Positions 16,396-23,865 of a stretch of 24,913 nt of DNA are shown one piece after another. How positions within the stretch are numbered: the first letter of the stretch is position 1; the number at the start of each line of letters is the position of its first letter. Position numbers and translations under genes: made by a program. Below the pieces are notes generated by a model. It was not told the DNA's origin. It saw nothing but the letters and a program-made list of their open reading frames with translations, and did not search any database. Source of the DNA: Colimorpha sp045597845 (GTDB lineage Bacteria > Bacteroidota > Bacteroidia > Bacteroidales > P3); NCBI GenBank assembly GCA_045597845.1, contig JAZLKZ010000047.1:1-24913 (forward strand). The letters are read 5' to 3'.

Positions 16396-17328
16396 TTACT
16401 GGTTGTCCTGCAAGAAACGTTCTACGTCCATGCCGGCCACGCAGCCTTTTCCGGCAGCCACGATGGCTTGGCGGTAATGGGGATCGCAAACGTCGCCAGC
16501 GGCGAATACGCCGGGAACGCTGGTTGCGCTGCTGGGATTCTGGACTTTGATGTAACCTTGTTCGTCCAATTCCAATTGTCCTTTCAGAAAATCGGTGTTG
16601 GGTTTGTGTCCGATGGCTACGAAAACACCTGAGAGATCGAGGTGCTCAATGGTGTCGGTCTTGAGATTTTCCAAATCCACACCAGTTACGCCATCAAGGT
16701 CGTTGCCAATGATTTCGTGAATTTTATGGCTCCAAACAATTTCAATCTTGGGGTTGTTCATCACCTTGGCTTGCATGGCTTTGGAAGCCCTCATTTGGTC
16801 GCGGCGGTGAATAAGATATACTTTGTTGCAGAGCGTGGAAAGGTACATGGCTTCTTCGCATCCTGTATCGCCGCCGCCAATCACGCATACATCAAGTCCT
16901 TTGTAGAAGAATCCATCGCAGGTGGCGCAAGCGGAAACGCCTTGTCCGTAGAAACGTTTCTCGCTGGGTATGCCCATCCAGTTGGCGGAAGCTCCCGTGG
17001 CTACGATGATTGTCTCTGCCTCGATTTCGTTGTTGAAGTCGTCAACGCAGATAAATGGGCGTTTTGAGAGGTCAACGCTGATGATGCTGCCTGTGCGACA
17101 TTCGGTGCCGAAACGACGTGCTTGCTTTCGCAGATCAAGCATCATGTTAGGACCAGAAATGCCTTCCGGATAGCCTGGAAAATTCTCGATTTCGGTGGTG
17201 ATGGTGAGTTGTCCGCCGACTTGCATGCCCTCGTATAGCAAGGGGTGAAGGTCTGCGCGTGCGGTGTAGATTCCTGCGGTGTAACCTGCTGGGCCAGATC
17301 CGATAATTAAGCAACGAGTGTGTTCCAT
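16396..17328 (-). CDS. trxB: Thioredoxin-disulfide reductase
   Basis: This cytoplasmic flavoenzyme passes electrons from NADPH through FAD and a redox-active disulfide to thioredoxin. The 310-residue product has the FAD-binding GSGPAGYTAG (10-19), the NADPH-binding GGGDTGCEEA (151-160), and the active disulfide CATC at 134-137 (SACATCDGFF). The C-terminal FAD motif VFAAGDVCDPHYRQAIVAAGKGC is present. All key residues are intact and the length is normal. It heads the trxB-porin-pta run, with the porin start 13 bp after its stop, and has a promoter candidate about 45-70 bp upstream. The ATG at 17328 is at the expected place for MEHTRCLIIGSGPAG. Confidence 0.97.
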   Translation of the reverse strand: MEHTRCLIIGSGPAGYTAGIYTARADLHPLLYEGMQVGGQLTITTEIENFPGYPEGISGPNMMLDLRKQARRFGTECRTGSIISVDLSKRPFICVDDFNNEIEAETIIVATGASANWMGIPSEKRFYGQGVSACATCDGFFYKGLDVCVIGGGDTGCEEAMYLSTLCNKVYLIHRRDQMRASKAMQAKVMNNPKIEIVWSHKIHEIIGNDLDGVTGVDLENLKTDTIEHLDLSGVFVAIGHKPNTDFLKGQLELDEQGYIKVQNPSSATSVPGVFAAGDVCDPHYRQAIVAAGKGCVAGMDVERFLQDNQ

Positions 17329-17370
17329 ATAACAATATTTTTATGATTCGTAAATTCAAAAATCAATTTG

Positions 17371-17401
17371 CAAATTTACGAAAAAAATAGGGAATAGTAA
17401 A
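17371..17401 (-). promoter_or_regulatory. Candidate promoter for the trxB-porin-pta run
   Basis: Read on the minus strand: TTTA (17398-17401), exactly 19 bases, then TAAATTTG (17371-17378). The -7 box fits TAnnTTTG fully and the -33 box matches three of four bases. The start would lie about 35 bp before the trxB ATG. The rest of the gap to umuC (17402-17484) shows only a weak 6-bp inverted repeat at 17470-17483. Confidence 0.45.
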
Positions 17402-17484
17402 ATAGAGTTTTGGACAAGATTTGCGATTGAAAAAAGACAATTCTGAGCGACGTGTGTCAGTGGTTTTGAGGCAATCAATTGCCA

Positions 17485-18741
17485 TTACCTTAATTCCACT
17501 ATCTCATTCCATTGCGTAGTGTAACAAGGACTTCGATGTTCGTGTTTTAATACATCGTTGAATTTCTGTGACTTTGGCAGGTTCGGACTATGAGGGAATT
17601 GTTGTGAGCCTAAAACAATCGTTTCGCTGCCTTCTATTCGGTTTATCTTGTCCATCACTTTGTCCAGCTGTTTCATTCGTTCGTAGTTGCTTGCGCTAAA
17701 ATCTATCAAGTTGGTCTGTATGCCAGCACCTTGCTCTGTACTTGATACAACGACACCCGCACGTTTGAATTGAAACCCTTTCTGCCACATCTTTTCAAGA
17801 CATTCTTCTGCGGCTTGCGTGATGTGGATTGAAGAGTCGGTAGGGGTGAGGAGTCGTTTCTCGAAATAGTTGCTATATTGTGGAAGGTCGTTACGAAATC
17901 GGTTGGTATCGATGAATACGCCGACAGTGGTTGCGAAGGTGTTTTGACGGCGCAACTTGGCGGCGCAGCGGGTTGCATAGTTTGCCACATAGGTGCGAAG
18001 CGTGTCGAGGTCGCTTATCATGCCGTCGAAACTGCGACTTACGCAGATACTCTTTTTACCGGCTGGTTTCTCTGTTGGTACGGCATCTTCTCCGTTGAGT
18101 TCCTTCCATGAGCGGAGGGTGGGCAATGAGAATGTGGACTGTATCCATTCTTTGCTGCGGCAGGCAAGGTCGTAGGCCATGGTGATGTCCATCGCGGCAA
18201 GACGTGCTGAGAGTTTTCGGCCAATGCCCCATACCTCGCCGACGGGAAACTGCTTCAATGCTTTTATGCGGCGTTCGTCGCTGTCCACCACGCAACAATG
18301 CTTGTAGCCTGAATAGTGTTTGGCAAAGTGGGACGCCATTTTTGCGAGGGTTTTGTTGGCTGCGATGCCGATGCTTACGGGCATTCCCGTCGAGCGTCGT
18401 ATTTCCTGGTGCAGCGCTTCTCCCCATGATTTCAGCTCGTCGGCGGATTTGTTGTTCAATATCAGAAAAGCCTCGTCGATGGAATATCGTATGAAATGCG
18501 GCGACTGCCGTTTCACAATGGACATAACGCGGTCGGTCATGTCGCCGTAAAGTTCGTAGTTGCTTGAAAATGCAACAATCCTGTCGCCATACTGCTCTTT
18601 CATCTTGTAGTATGGCATGCCCATTTTAACACCCATGGCTTTTGCCTCGTTGGAGCGAGCCACCACGCAGCCGTCGTTGTTCGACAATACCACAACGGGC
18701 TGGTTGCGCAAATCGGGGCGGAACACCCTTTCGCACGACAC
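17485..18741 (-). CDS. umuC: Y-family DNA polymerase, UmuC (Pol V catalytic subunit); start unclear
   Basis: UmuC is the error-prone translesion polymerase that acts with processed UmuD after DNA damage. The frame from GTG 18741 gives 418 residues with the family marks VVVLSNNDGCVVARSNEAKAMG, SSNYELYGDMTDRV and the second catalytic motif YSIDEAF (D89, E90). The helix-hairpin-helix region (VGEVWGIGRKLSARLAAM) and the little-finger domain follow. However, the conserved first motif is encoded upstream of that GTG in the same open frame (YYAVIDCDNCFVSCER), with its metal-binding Asp codon at 18757-18759. An in-frame stop at 18823-18825 bounds the frame, and no ATG, GTG or TTG lies between. The gene must therefore start at a rare codon such as ATT, or is inactivated or misread here. 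It follows umuD by 88 bp. Confidence 0.85.
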   Translation of the reverse strand: MSCERVFRPDLRNQPVVVLSNNDGCVVARSNEAKAMGVKMGMPYYKMKEQYGDRIVAFSSNYELYGDMTDRVMSIVKRQSPHFIRYSIDEAFLILNNKSADELKSWGEALHQEIRRSTGMPVSIGIAANKTLAKMASHFAKHYSGYKHCCVVDSDERRIKALKQFPVGEVWGIGRKLSARLAAMDITMAYDLACRSKEWIQSTFSLPTLRSWKELNGEDAVPTEKPAGKKSICVSRSFDGMISDLDTLRTYVANYATRCAAKLRRQNTFATTVGVFIDTNRFRNDLPQYSNYFEKRLLTPTDSSIHITQAAEECLEKMWQKGFQFKRAGVVVSSTEQGAGIQTNLIDFSASNYERMKQLDKVMDKINRIEGSETIVLGSQQFPHSPNLPKSQKFNDVLKHEHRSPCYTTQWNEIVELR

Positions 18742-18829
18742 GAAACAGTTGTCGCAATCAATTACGGCGTAGTATGTGGAATAATTGTGAATGGGATTCC
18801 TAATATTGGGTTCGAATAAATCTTATCGC

Positions 18830-19270
18830 TTACACCTTGAAACTCTTTATCACATATACCACCACGCCCCAGACTTCAAAGTCGTCGTTTCCGTTGATTC
18901 TAATTACGGGGTATTTTTCGTTGGCGGGCTTTAGCTCAATATAGCCTTCCGACTTGTGGGTGGTGTCGAGGTATTTGATGGTGAACTCGTTGTTGACGTA
19001 TGCCACTACGACTGATCCGTTCTTGGGTTCGCGCGCCTTGTCGATTACTGCTATGTCGCCGTCGGAGATTCCCGCGTCAATCATCGAATCGCCTTTGACG
19101 CGACCGTAGAATGTGGATTCGGGGTGCTGAATCAGGTCTCTGTTGAAGTCGAGTCCACTGTTTTGCCACTCTTCGGCTGGACTCGGAAATCCGGCGCGGA
19201 TTTCCGGAGCGAAGGACAATTCTTGCTCCTGGTCGAAAAGACTTTCTCCATTGATGTCAATGTTGTCCAT
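18830..19270 (-). CDS. umuD: UmuD-like S24 peptidase (LexA/UmuD family)
   Basis: UmuD cleaves itself when stimulated by RecA filaments; the shortened form joins UmuC to make Pol V. I use the ATG at 19270 (146 residues); a TTG two codons earlier abuts the corA stop. The expected cleavage bond is A26-G27, in IRAGFPSPAEEW. The catalytic dyad is S62 in GDSMIDAGI and K99 in FTIKYL. No DNA-binding domain precedes the peptidase, so it is UmuD rather than LexA. The start is 6 bp after the corA stop, so translation is probably coupled to corA. umuC follows downstream. I could not recognise a LexA-type operator for this group before umuD or corA. Confidence 0.93.
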   Translation of the reverse strand: MDNIDINGESLFDQEQELSFAPEIRAGFPSPAEEWQNSGLDFNRDLIQHPESTFYGRVKGDSMIDAGISDGDIAVIDKAREPKNGSVVVAYVNNEFTIKYLDTTHKSEGYIELKPANEKYPVIRINGNDDFEVWGVVVYVIKSFKV

Positions 19271-19276
19271 TGTCAA

Positions 19277-20206
19277 TTATCTTCTCGTTCTGCGTTGAAA
19301 GAAGATGATGAGCAACGCCATAAGCACCACCATGGCGCTGAGAATGATCCAAAACGACCTTGTGTTTGTGACGAAAGGAAACTCTACGTTCATTCCAAAG
19401 AGACCTGTGACCACTGTCAAGGGGAGCATGATGGTGCTGAAATAGGTAAGCACCTTCATGATTTCGTTTGTTTTGTTGGCCTGCAACGAATCGAATGTCT
19501 TGGAGAGACCTTCGATCAATTCGCCGTAATCTTCAATAGAGTCAAACATCTTCTGGTATTGGTCCAAGATGTTGCCCCAGTAGTCTTCCATGTCCATTTG
19601 CTCGGGATCCACGAATCCTCGCACGCCGCCGCTCTCGAACATATGTAGCACGCGCAATTGCGGCTTGAAGGTTGTGTTCAGCAGAATGATGTTGCGTCGT
19701 GTGATGGAAATCAACTCGATGATGCTTCGTGCTTTCTTGTTGAAAATGTCGTAGTTGATAAGGTCCACTTCGGCGCCCACGCGCATGATGAGCGTGTATG
19801 TCTCAACCATCAGTCGGTCCAGGATATGGTAGAGCAGTAGGTCGCTCGACGAAAGTTTCTCCATTGCGTCCTCGTCTTTGCTCAACAAGTCTTCTTTCAG
19901 GTCATCGAAGAACTTTTTCACCACCCAGTGCGATTTGCCAATGGTAATGATGTAGTCTTTGCCCCAGAATATCTTTACCTCTCGGATACGGATAAACTTG
20001 TTTCCTTTGTCGAAATAGGGAAAATGAAGAATGAGGAAATAATAGTCGTCGTACTCGTCGATCTTAGGACGCTGGTTGGTGCCACGACAGTCTTCGATGT
20101 CTAAGGGGTGGAATTTGTATTCTTCCAATAGGTAGCGGTAATCCTCCTCGCTCGGATTCGTGATATGTTGCCATTTCAAAGACTCATGCTGAATAGTCTC
20201 TATCAT
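19277..20206 (-). CDS. corA: CorA-family magnesium/cobalt transporter
   Basis: CorA forms a homopentameric Mg2+ channel in the inner membrane. The 309-residue protein has a long acidic, helical cytoplasmic domain (1-250). Two C-terminal membrane helices follow (about 253-272 and 284-303), and the diagnostic GMN motif is at 271-273 (GLFGMNVEFPF). The tail is basic (FFQRRTRR). The ATG at 20206 follows a G-rich stretch (AAAGGGGGACCCC), an unusual Shine-Dalgarno-like site for this phylum. The stop TAA is six bases before the umuD ATG, which places corA at the head of a corA-umuD-umuC run. That is a curious pairing of ion transport with mutagenic repair. Confidence 0.94.
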   Translation of the reverse strand: MIETIQHESLKWQHITNPSEEDYRYLLEEYKFHPLDIEDCRGTNQRPKIDEYDDYYFLILHFPYFDKGNKFIRIREVKIFWGKDYIITIGKSHWVVKKFFDDLKEDLLSKDEDAMEKLSSSDLLLYHILDRLMVETYTLIMRVGAEVDLINYDIFNKKARSIIELISITRRNIILLNTTFKPQLRVLHMFESGGVRGFVDPEQMDMEDYWGNILDQYQKMFDSIEDYGELIEGLSKTFDSLQANKTNEIMKVLTYFSTIMLPLTVVTGLFGMNVEFPFVTNTRSFWIILSAMVVLMALLIIFFQRRTRR

Positions 20207-20284
20207 GGGGTCCCCCTTTCTTTTTTAGTCGATCACTGTGGTGGTCAAGATTCTACATTCGAGTAACGGTTTTGTTTGAATTTG

Positions 20285-20292
20285 CAAAGATA
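20285..20292 (-). promoter_or_regulatory. Candidate -7 box upstream of corA
   Basis: TATCTTTG followed by C on the minus strand is a full match to the Bacteroidetes -7 consensus, about 80 bp before the corA ATG. No TTTG lies 19-21 bases upstream of it, so confidence is limited. The gap 20207-20360 shows nothing else. Confidence 0.4.
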
Positions 20293-20411
20293 CGAAAAAA
20301 ATGTGAATGTTGGATTTCTTCTTGTCAAAATCGAATTTCATCGGTGCGTTATTTCGCTAATTGCCGTATCGTTGCAATCTTGAGCTGGCTGACGAAAAGG
20401 AATTGTGGCAG

Positions 20412-20555
20412 ATGAATACTTTCTTCGGAATATTAGAAAATCTCAATCTTTTTTCGGCGGTTTCCCTTGTCGTTTTTTCCATCTGCCAAAACATCTTCAA
20501 CAGCTGGCAGATGTGGCGTTATCAGAAAAAAGCGACAAACAAAGAGGTCGCCTAA
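20412..20555 (+). CDS. Possible small single-helix membrane protein
   Basis: A short frame of 47 codons starts at ATG 20412 (MNTFFGILENLNLFSAVS and on). A hydrophobic stretch of about 16 residues (LFSAVSLVVFSICQNI) is followed by a tryptophan- and lysine-rich end (WQMWRYQKKATNKEVA). AAAAGGAA at 20395-20402 is a passable ribosome site. An in-frame ATG at 20361 would add 17 polar residues. Its TAA stop lies inside the left arm of the palindrome 20541-20574, so ribosomes would overlap the hairpin. I know no family for it. It may be a real small membrane protein or a chance frame. Confidence 0.3.
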   Translation: MNTFFGILENLNLFSAVSLVVFSICQNIFNSWQMWRYQKKATNKEVA

Positions 20556-20574
20556 ATATTTAGGCGACCTCTTT
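20541..20574. terminator. Perfect 34-bp palindrome, likely bidirectional terminator
   Basis: Two 17-base arms are perfectly complementary with no spacer between them (left arm begins AAAGAGGTCGCC). As RNA it would form a stem of about 15 bp with an ATAT loop, GC-rich in the middle. T-rich sequence follows on both strands (CTCTTTATC on plus; CTCTTTGTTTG on minus). It lies 38 bp beyond the hutH stop and is best read as the hutH terminator. Confidence 0.75.
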
Positions 20575-20611
20575 ATCTATCATGCTCTGCGTGCAGAGCG
20601 GGCAATTGCTA

Positions 20612-22102
20612 TCAGTCGAGTTGCATTTCCTGAAGGAACTTCACGCTGGCGTGGATGTGCTTGTACATCACTTCGTCGATATCTACAAAGTTGACGACCT
20701 TGCGGTAGTCGGCAACCAACTTTTCGATGAAGGGACTACTCTTCAAAGGACGACGGAATTCCAAAGCCTGTGCGGCATTGAAAATCTCGATGCCCAACAC
20801 GCGTTCGGTGTTCTCCATCACGCGGTAGCACTTGGTGGCAGCGTTGCCACCCATACTCACGAGGTCTTCCTGGTTCTGGCTGCTGGGAATGCTGTCAACG
20901 CTGCAAGGTGTGCAGAGCTGCTTGCTTTGGCTTACGATGGCTGCCGCAGCATACTGAGGAATCATGAAACCGCTGTTCAAACCAGGCTTGGCAACGAGGA
21001 AGCTGGGCAGACCGCGCTTGGCGTCGATAAGCTGATAGGTACGGCGTTCGCTGATGCTGCCGAGCTCGGCGACGGCGATAGCGAGGAAATCCAAAACCAT
21101 AGCCATTGGTTCGCCATGGAAGTGACCGCCTGAAATGACGAGATCCTCGTCGGGCAATACGATGGGATTGTCGGTGGTGGAGTTGATTTCGGTCTCGATT
21201 ACGGAAGCAACGTAGGCGATGGTGTCTTTGGCGGCGCCGTGGACCTGAGGAGCGCAACGGAAGCTATAAGGATCCTGGACGTGCTCTTTGTGGCGCTTGA
21301 TGATTTCGCTGCCATCGGTGTAATTGCGGACGGCTTCGGCAGTCTGGAGCTGACCCTTGTGGGGTCGAACCATGTGGAGCGATTCGAAGAAAGGCTCGAT
21401 ACGACCGTCGAAAGCGTCGAGGCTGAGTGAGAGAATCATGTCGGCCTGACGGCTGAGACGTTGCGCCTTGAGGATGCACCAAGTGCCGTAGGCACTCATG
21501 AACTGGGTACCGTTGAGCAGTGCGAGACCTTCCTTGCTCTGGAGGGTGATGGGTTCCCAACCTTTTTCGGCATAGACCTCCTTGACATCGCAGCGGCGTC
21601 CTTTGTAATAGACGTCACCCATGCCGAGGATGGCAGGAAGCATCAAGTTGGCGAGCGGGCAGAGGTCGCCGCTGGCGCCGAGGCTGCCTTGCTGATAGAC
21701 CACGGGCAAGATGTCGTTGTTGAAACAGTCAACAAGACGTTGGGCGGTCTGGAGCTGAACTCCGCTATATCCAAAGCAGAAATTCTGCACCTTGAGCAGG
21801 AGCATGAGTTTTACAACCTCTTGGGGAACTTCGTCGCCTACGCCGCAGGCGTGGCTCATGACGAGGTTTTTCTGGAGCTGGCTGAGCTGCTCCTTGCTGA
21901 TGGAAATGTTGCAGAGCGAACCGAAACCAGTGGTTACACCGTAGATGGGCTCTTTCTGGGTCTCCATCTTTTTGTTAAGATAATTGCGGCATTTGTTGAT
22001 GCGCGCTATTGCATCTTCGCTCAGGGCGATATCCATCTTTTGGTCGATGATTTCCTGTACGCGAGCGAGAGTGAGGCGTTCTGATGAAATATAGTGGGTC
22101 AT
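20612..22102 (-). CDS. hutH: Histidine ammonia-lyase
   Basis: HutH removes ammonia from L-histidine to give urocanate, the first step of histidine breakdown. The 496-residue product has the ASG triplet (143-145, in GSLGASGDLCPLA) that forms the MIO electrophile. It has catalytic Y54 (YGVTTGFG), and S83-H84 at the substrate-selecting site, where histidine enzymes carry SH and tyrosine or phenylalanine lyases differ. C-terminal segments FHGEPMAMVLDFLAIA and SSQNQEDLVSMG are intact; the well-studied Pseudomonas enzyme has H where this has L in QEDLV. A tyrosine or phenylalanine lyase is less likely but not excluded. No other hut gene is nearby. The start is 26 bp after the zinc-ribbon gene stop, so it may be read from the NIF3 transcript. 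Confidence 0.93.
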   Translation of the reverse strand: MTHYISSERLTLARVQEIIDQKMDIALSEDAIARINKCRNYLNKKMETQKEPIYGVTTGFGSLCNISISKEQLSQLQKNLVMSHACGVGDEVPQEVVKLMLLLKVQNFCFGYSGVQLQTAQRLVDCFNNDILPVVYQQGSLGASGDLCPLANLMLPAILGMGDVYYKGRRCDVKEVYAEKGWEPITLQSKEGLALLNGTQFMSAYGTWCILKAQRLSRQADMILSLSLDAFDGRIEPFFESLHMVRPHKGQLQTAEAVRNYTDGSEIIKRHKEHVQDPYSFRCAPQVHGAAKDTIAYVASVIETEINSTTDNPIVLPDEDLVISGGHFHGEPMAMVLDFLAIAVAELGSISERRTYQLIDAKRGLPSFLVAKPGLNSGFMIPQYAAAAIVSQSKQLCTPCSVDSIPSSQNQEDLVSMGGNAATKCYRVMENTERVLGIEIFNAAQALEFRRPLKSSPFIEKLVADYRKVVNFVDIDEVMYKHIHASVKFLQEMQLD

Positions 22103-22128
22103 GATAATTTAGAGTTAAGAGTTAGGTG

Positions 22129-22956
22129 TTATTTCAGCAGTTCGGCTGCTTTCTTAGCGATGTCGTCGTCAACGAGGATGCGGCCGCAATGCTCGCATAC
22201 GATGACTTTCTTGTGCATCTTGATTTCGGTCTGGCGTTGGGGCGGAATCTTGCTGAAACAGCCACCGCAAGCGTCACGGTCGATGGTTACTACTGCAAGA
22301 CCGTTGCGGGCGGCTTTGCGGATGCGCTTGTAACCCGAAAGGTAGCGTTCGTCGATGTATTGTTCCTGCTCTTTCGATTTTGACAAGAGGCGTTCTTCGT
22401 CCTTTTCGGTTTCCTTGATAATGTCTTCCAGTTCGTCTTTCTTGATATTAAGTTCGTTCTGACGGTTGGAAAGCAAAAGATTGGCGGCTTCGATACGTTG
22501 GTTCAACTCCTTGATGCTTGCGTTGTCCTCACGGTTCTTGCGTTCGCAAAGTTGGATTTCCAAACCCTGGAATTCAATTTCCTTGTTGAGGGACTCGTAT
22601 TCGCGGTTGTTGCGAACGTTGTCTTGCTGCTTCTCGTAGTTTTTGATCATGGCATTGTGCTCCTCAATTTCTGCGTTGCGAGCCTTGATGCTGCTTTCCT
22701 TGAGATTGATATCGTTGGTGAAGTTTTCGATACGAGTCTGCAAACCTGCAATTTCATCTTCGAGATCCTGGATAGACTGAGGCAACTCGCCGCGGATGAT
22801 TCTGATTTTGTCGATCTCGGAATCCACACGCTGCAAGGTGTAAAGTGCTACCAATCGCTTTTCGATGGCAATATCAACATCGAGGATATGCTGGTTCTCG
22901 GTGATGGGTTGTTCTAAGGTTTCGTTCTCTTGTGAGGTTGTAGCTTTTTTTGCCAT
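22129..22956 (-). CDS. Coiled-coil protein with C4-type zinc ribbon (zf-RING_7/CdsZ-like)
   Basis: This 275-residue protein has a long heptad-rich coiled coil over about residues 30-205 (IQDLEDEIAGLQTRIENFTNDINLKE and on). A C-terminal C4 zinc ribbon has C230-x-x-C233 (ACGGCF) and C254-x-x-C257 (CEHCGR). This layout is the widespread C4-type zinc-ribbon family, thought to act in RNA or nucleic-acid-related functions, but its role is not settled. It lies 26 bp after the NIF3-family gene, a pairing found in many bacteria. hutH follows 26 bp downstream. The lysine-rich start MAKKATTSQENETLEQP is probably disordered. Confidence 0.9.
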   Translation of the reverse strand: MAKKATTSQENETLEQPITENQHILDVDIAIEKRLVALYTLQRVDSEIDKIRIIRGELPQSIQDLEDEIAGLQTRIENFTNDINLKESSIKARNAEIEEHNAMIKNYEKQQDNVRNNREYESLNKEIEFQGLEIQLCERKNREDNASIKELNQRIEAANLLLSNRQNELNIKKDELEDIIKETEKDEERLLSKSKEQEQYIDERYLSGYKRIRKAARNGLAVVTIDRDACGGCFSKIPPQRQTEIKMHKKVIVCEHCGRILVDDDIAKKAAELLK

Positions 22957-22982
22957 TTTTAATATATTTTATTGTACAATAA

Positions 22983-23765
22983 TCAAATATAACGAACATA
23001 GCCGTTGTCTTCGGCCGCTATAAAACAGGCAAAGTTACTAAAATTTTTCGAAATAATAGAATAAATTAATTCTTTAGAGAATTGTTCGCTCTCGTAATGA
23101 CCGATGTCGGCGAGAACTATGCGGTTTTCGGCATGTTGGAAATCGTGGTATTTGAGGTCACCTGTCAAGAAAACATCGGCTTTGGCGGCAATGGCATCGG
23201 AAATGAGAAAACTGCCTGCGCCTCCGCAGATGGCGATGCGTTGCACCTTGGTGTGGCAGGGGTTGCTGATGCGGAGTGTGGCAAGTCCTAAAGTCTGCTT
23301 GACATTGTTCCAAAAGTCCTCGGTAGCAATGCTTTGAGGCAACATGCCCACCATGCCGGCACCCACTTCGGGGTCGCCGTTGAAGGGCTTCAGAATGTGA
23401 CAATCTGTCAGTCCGAGCTTCTGCGCCAATATGCCATTCACGCCGTCCTTGAGGTTGTCGAGGTTGGTGTGTGCTGCATAGACGCAGATTTGGTGCTGCG
23501 CCATTTTGAAGATCATTCTGCCGACGGTGTTGTTGGTCGTGATGCGTTTGATGCCACTGAAAATGAAGGGATGGTGTGTGACGATGAGGTTGCACTGCTT
23601 GGCGACGGCCTCGTCGATGACTTCGGGTGTGAGGTCGAGCGCCACCATCACGCCGCGAATTTCTTGCTGAGGGTTGCCGAAAAGAAACCCGGCGTTGTCG
23701 TAGTCTTCTTGATATTCAGGGTGAAAAGTAGCGTCAAGAAATGAAACGATTTCTGCTATTTTCAT
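22983..23765 (-). CDS. NIF3/YbgI-family dinuclear metal-centre protein
   Basis: This 260-residue protein belongs to the NIF3 (DUF34) family, toroidal hexamers with a two-metal site; the cellular role is uncertain and the often-seen name 'GTP cyclohydrolase I type 2' is not well supported. Metal-binding residues are visible: H64 and H65 in VTHHPFIF, D103 in AAHTNLDN, and H223 with E227 in DIGHYESEQF. The length is that of the short YbgI form. Many Bacteroidetes homologues carry an inserted PII-like domain near the middle and reach about 365 residues; that insert is absent here. The protein starts MKIAEIVSFLDATFHPEYQEDYDNAG, as expected. The gene is 26 bp upstream of the zinc-ribbon gene and begins after the groL terminator. 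Confidence 0.93.
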   Translation of the reverse strand: MKIAEIVSFLDATFHPEYQEDYDNAGFLFGNPQQEIRGVMVALDLTPEVIDEAVAKQCNLIVTHHPFIFSGIKRITTNNTVGRMIFKMAQHQICVYAAHTNLDNLKDGVNGILAQKLGLTDCHILKPFNGDPEVGAGMVGMLPQSIATEDFWNNVKQTLGLATLRISNPCHTKVQRIAICGGAGSFLISDAIAAKADVFLTGDLKYHDFQHAENRIVLADIGHYESEQFSKELIYSIISKNFSNFACFIAAEDNGYVRYI

Positions 23766-23818
23766 GAGGAAAAATGTTAATGGGTTGTCGAAATTCTATT
23801 GAATCTGTCAATCGAATA

Positions 23819-23848
23819 AAAAAAGGAAGTCCTGCGACTTCCTTTTTT
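23819..23848 (-). terminator. Rho-independent terminator of groL
   Basis: A perfect 13-bp stem (AAAAAAGGAAGTC with GACTTCCTTTTTT) encloses a 4-base loop. On the minus strand the stem ends in a run of seven Ts. It lies 18 bp past the groL stop codon and 53 bp before the NIF3-family ATG, so it isolates the two transcripts. Nothing else is visible in the gap 23766-23865. Confidence 0.9.
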
Positions 23849-23865
23849 CGTTGACCATTAGGGTA

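Noticed and set aside
17470..17483. Terminator of umuC
   Set aside because: Only a 6-bp inverted repeat with a 2-base loop and no T-run on the minus strand.
23030..23037. Internal promoter (TAACTTTG) in the NIF3-family gene for the zinc-ribbon gene
   Set aside because: The -7-like string is inside the coding frame and has no TTTG box 19-21 bases upstream.
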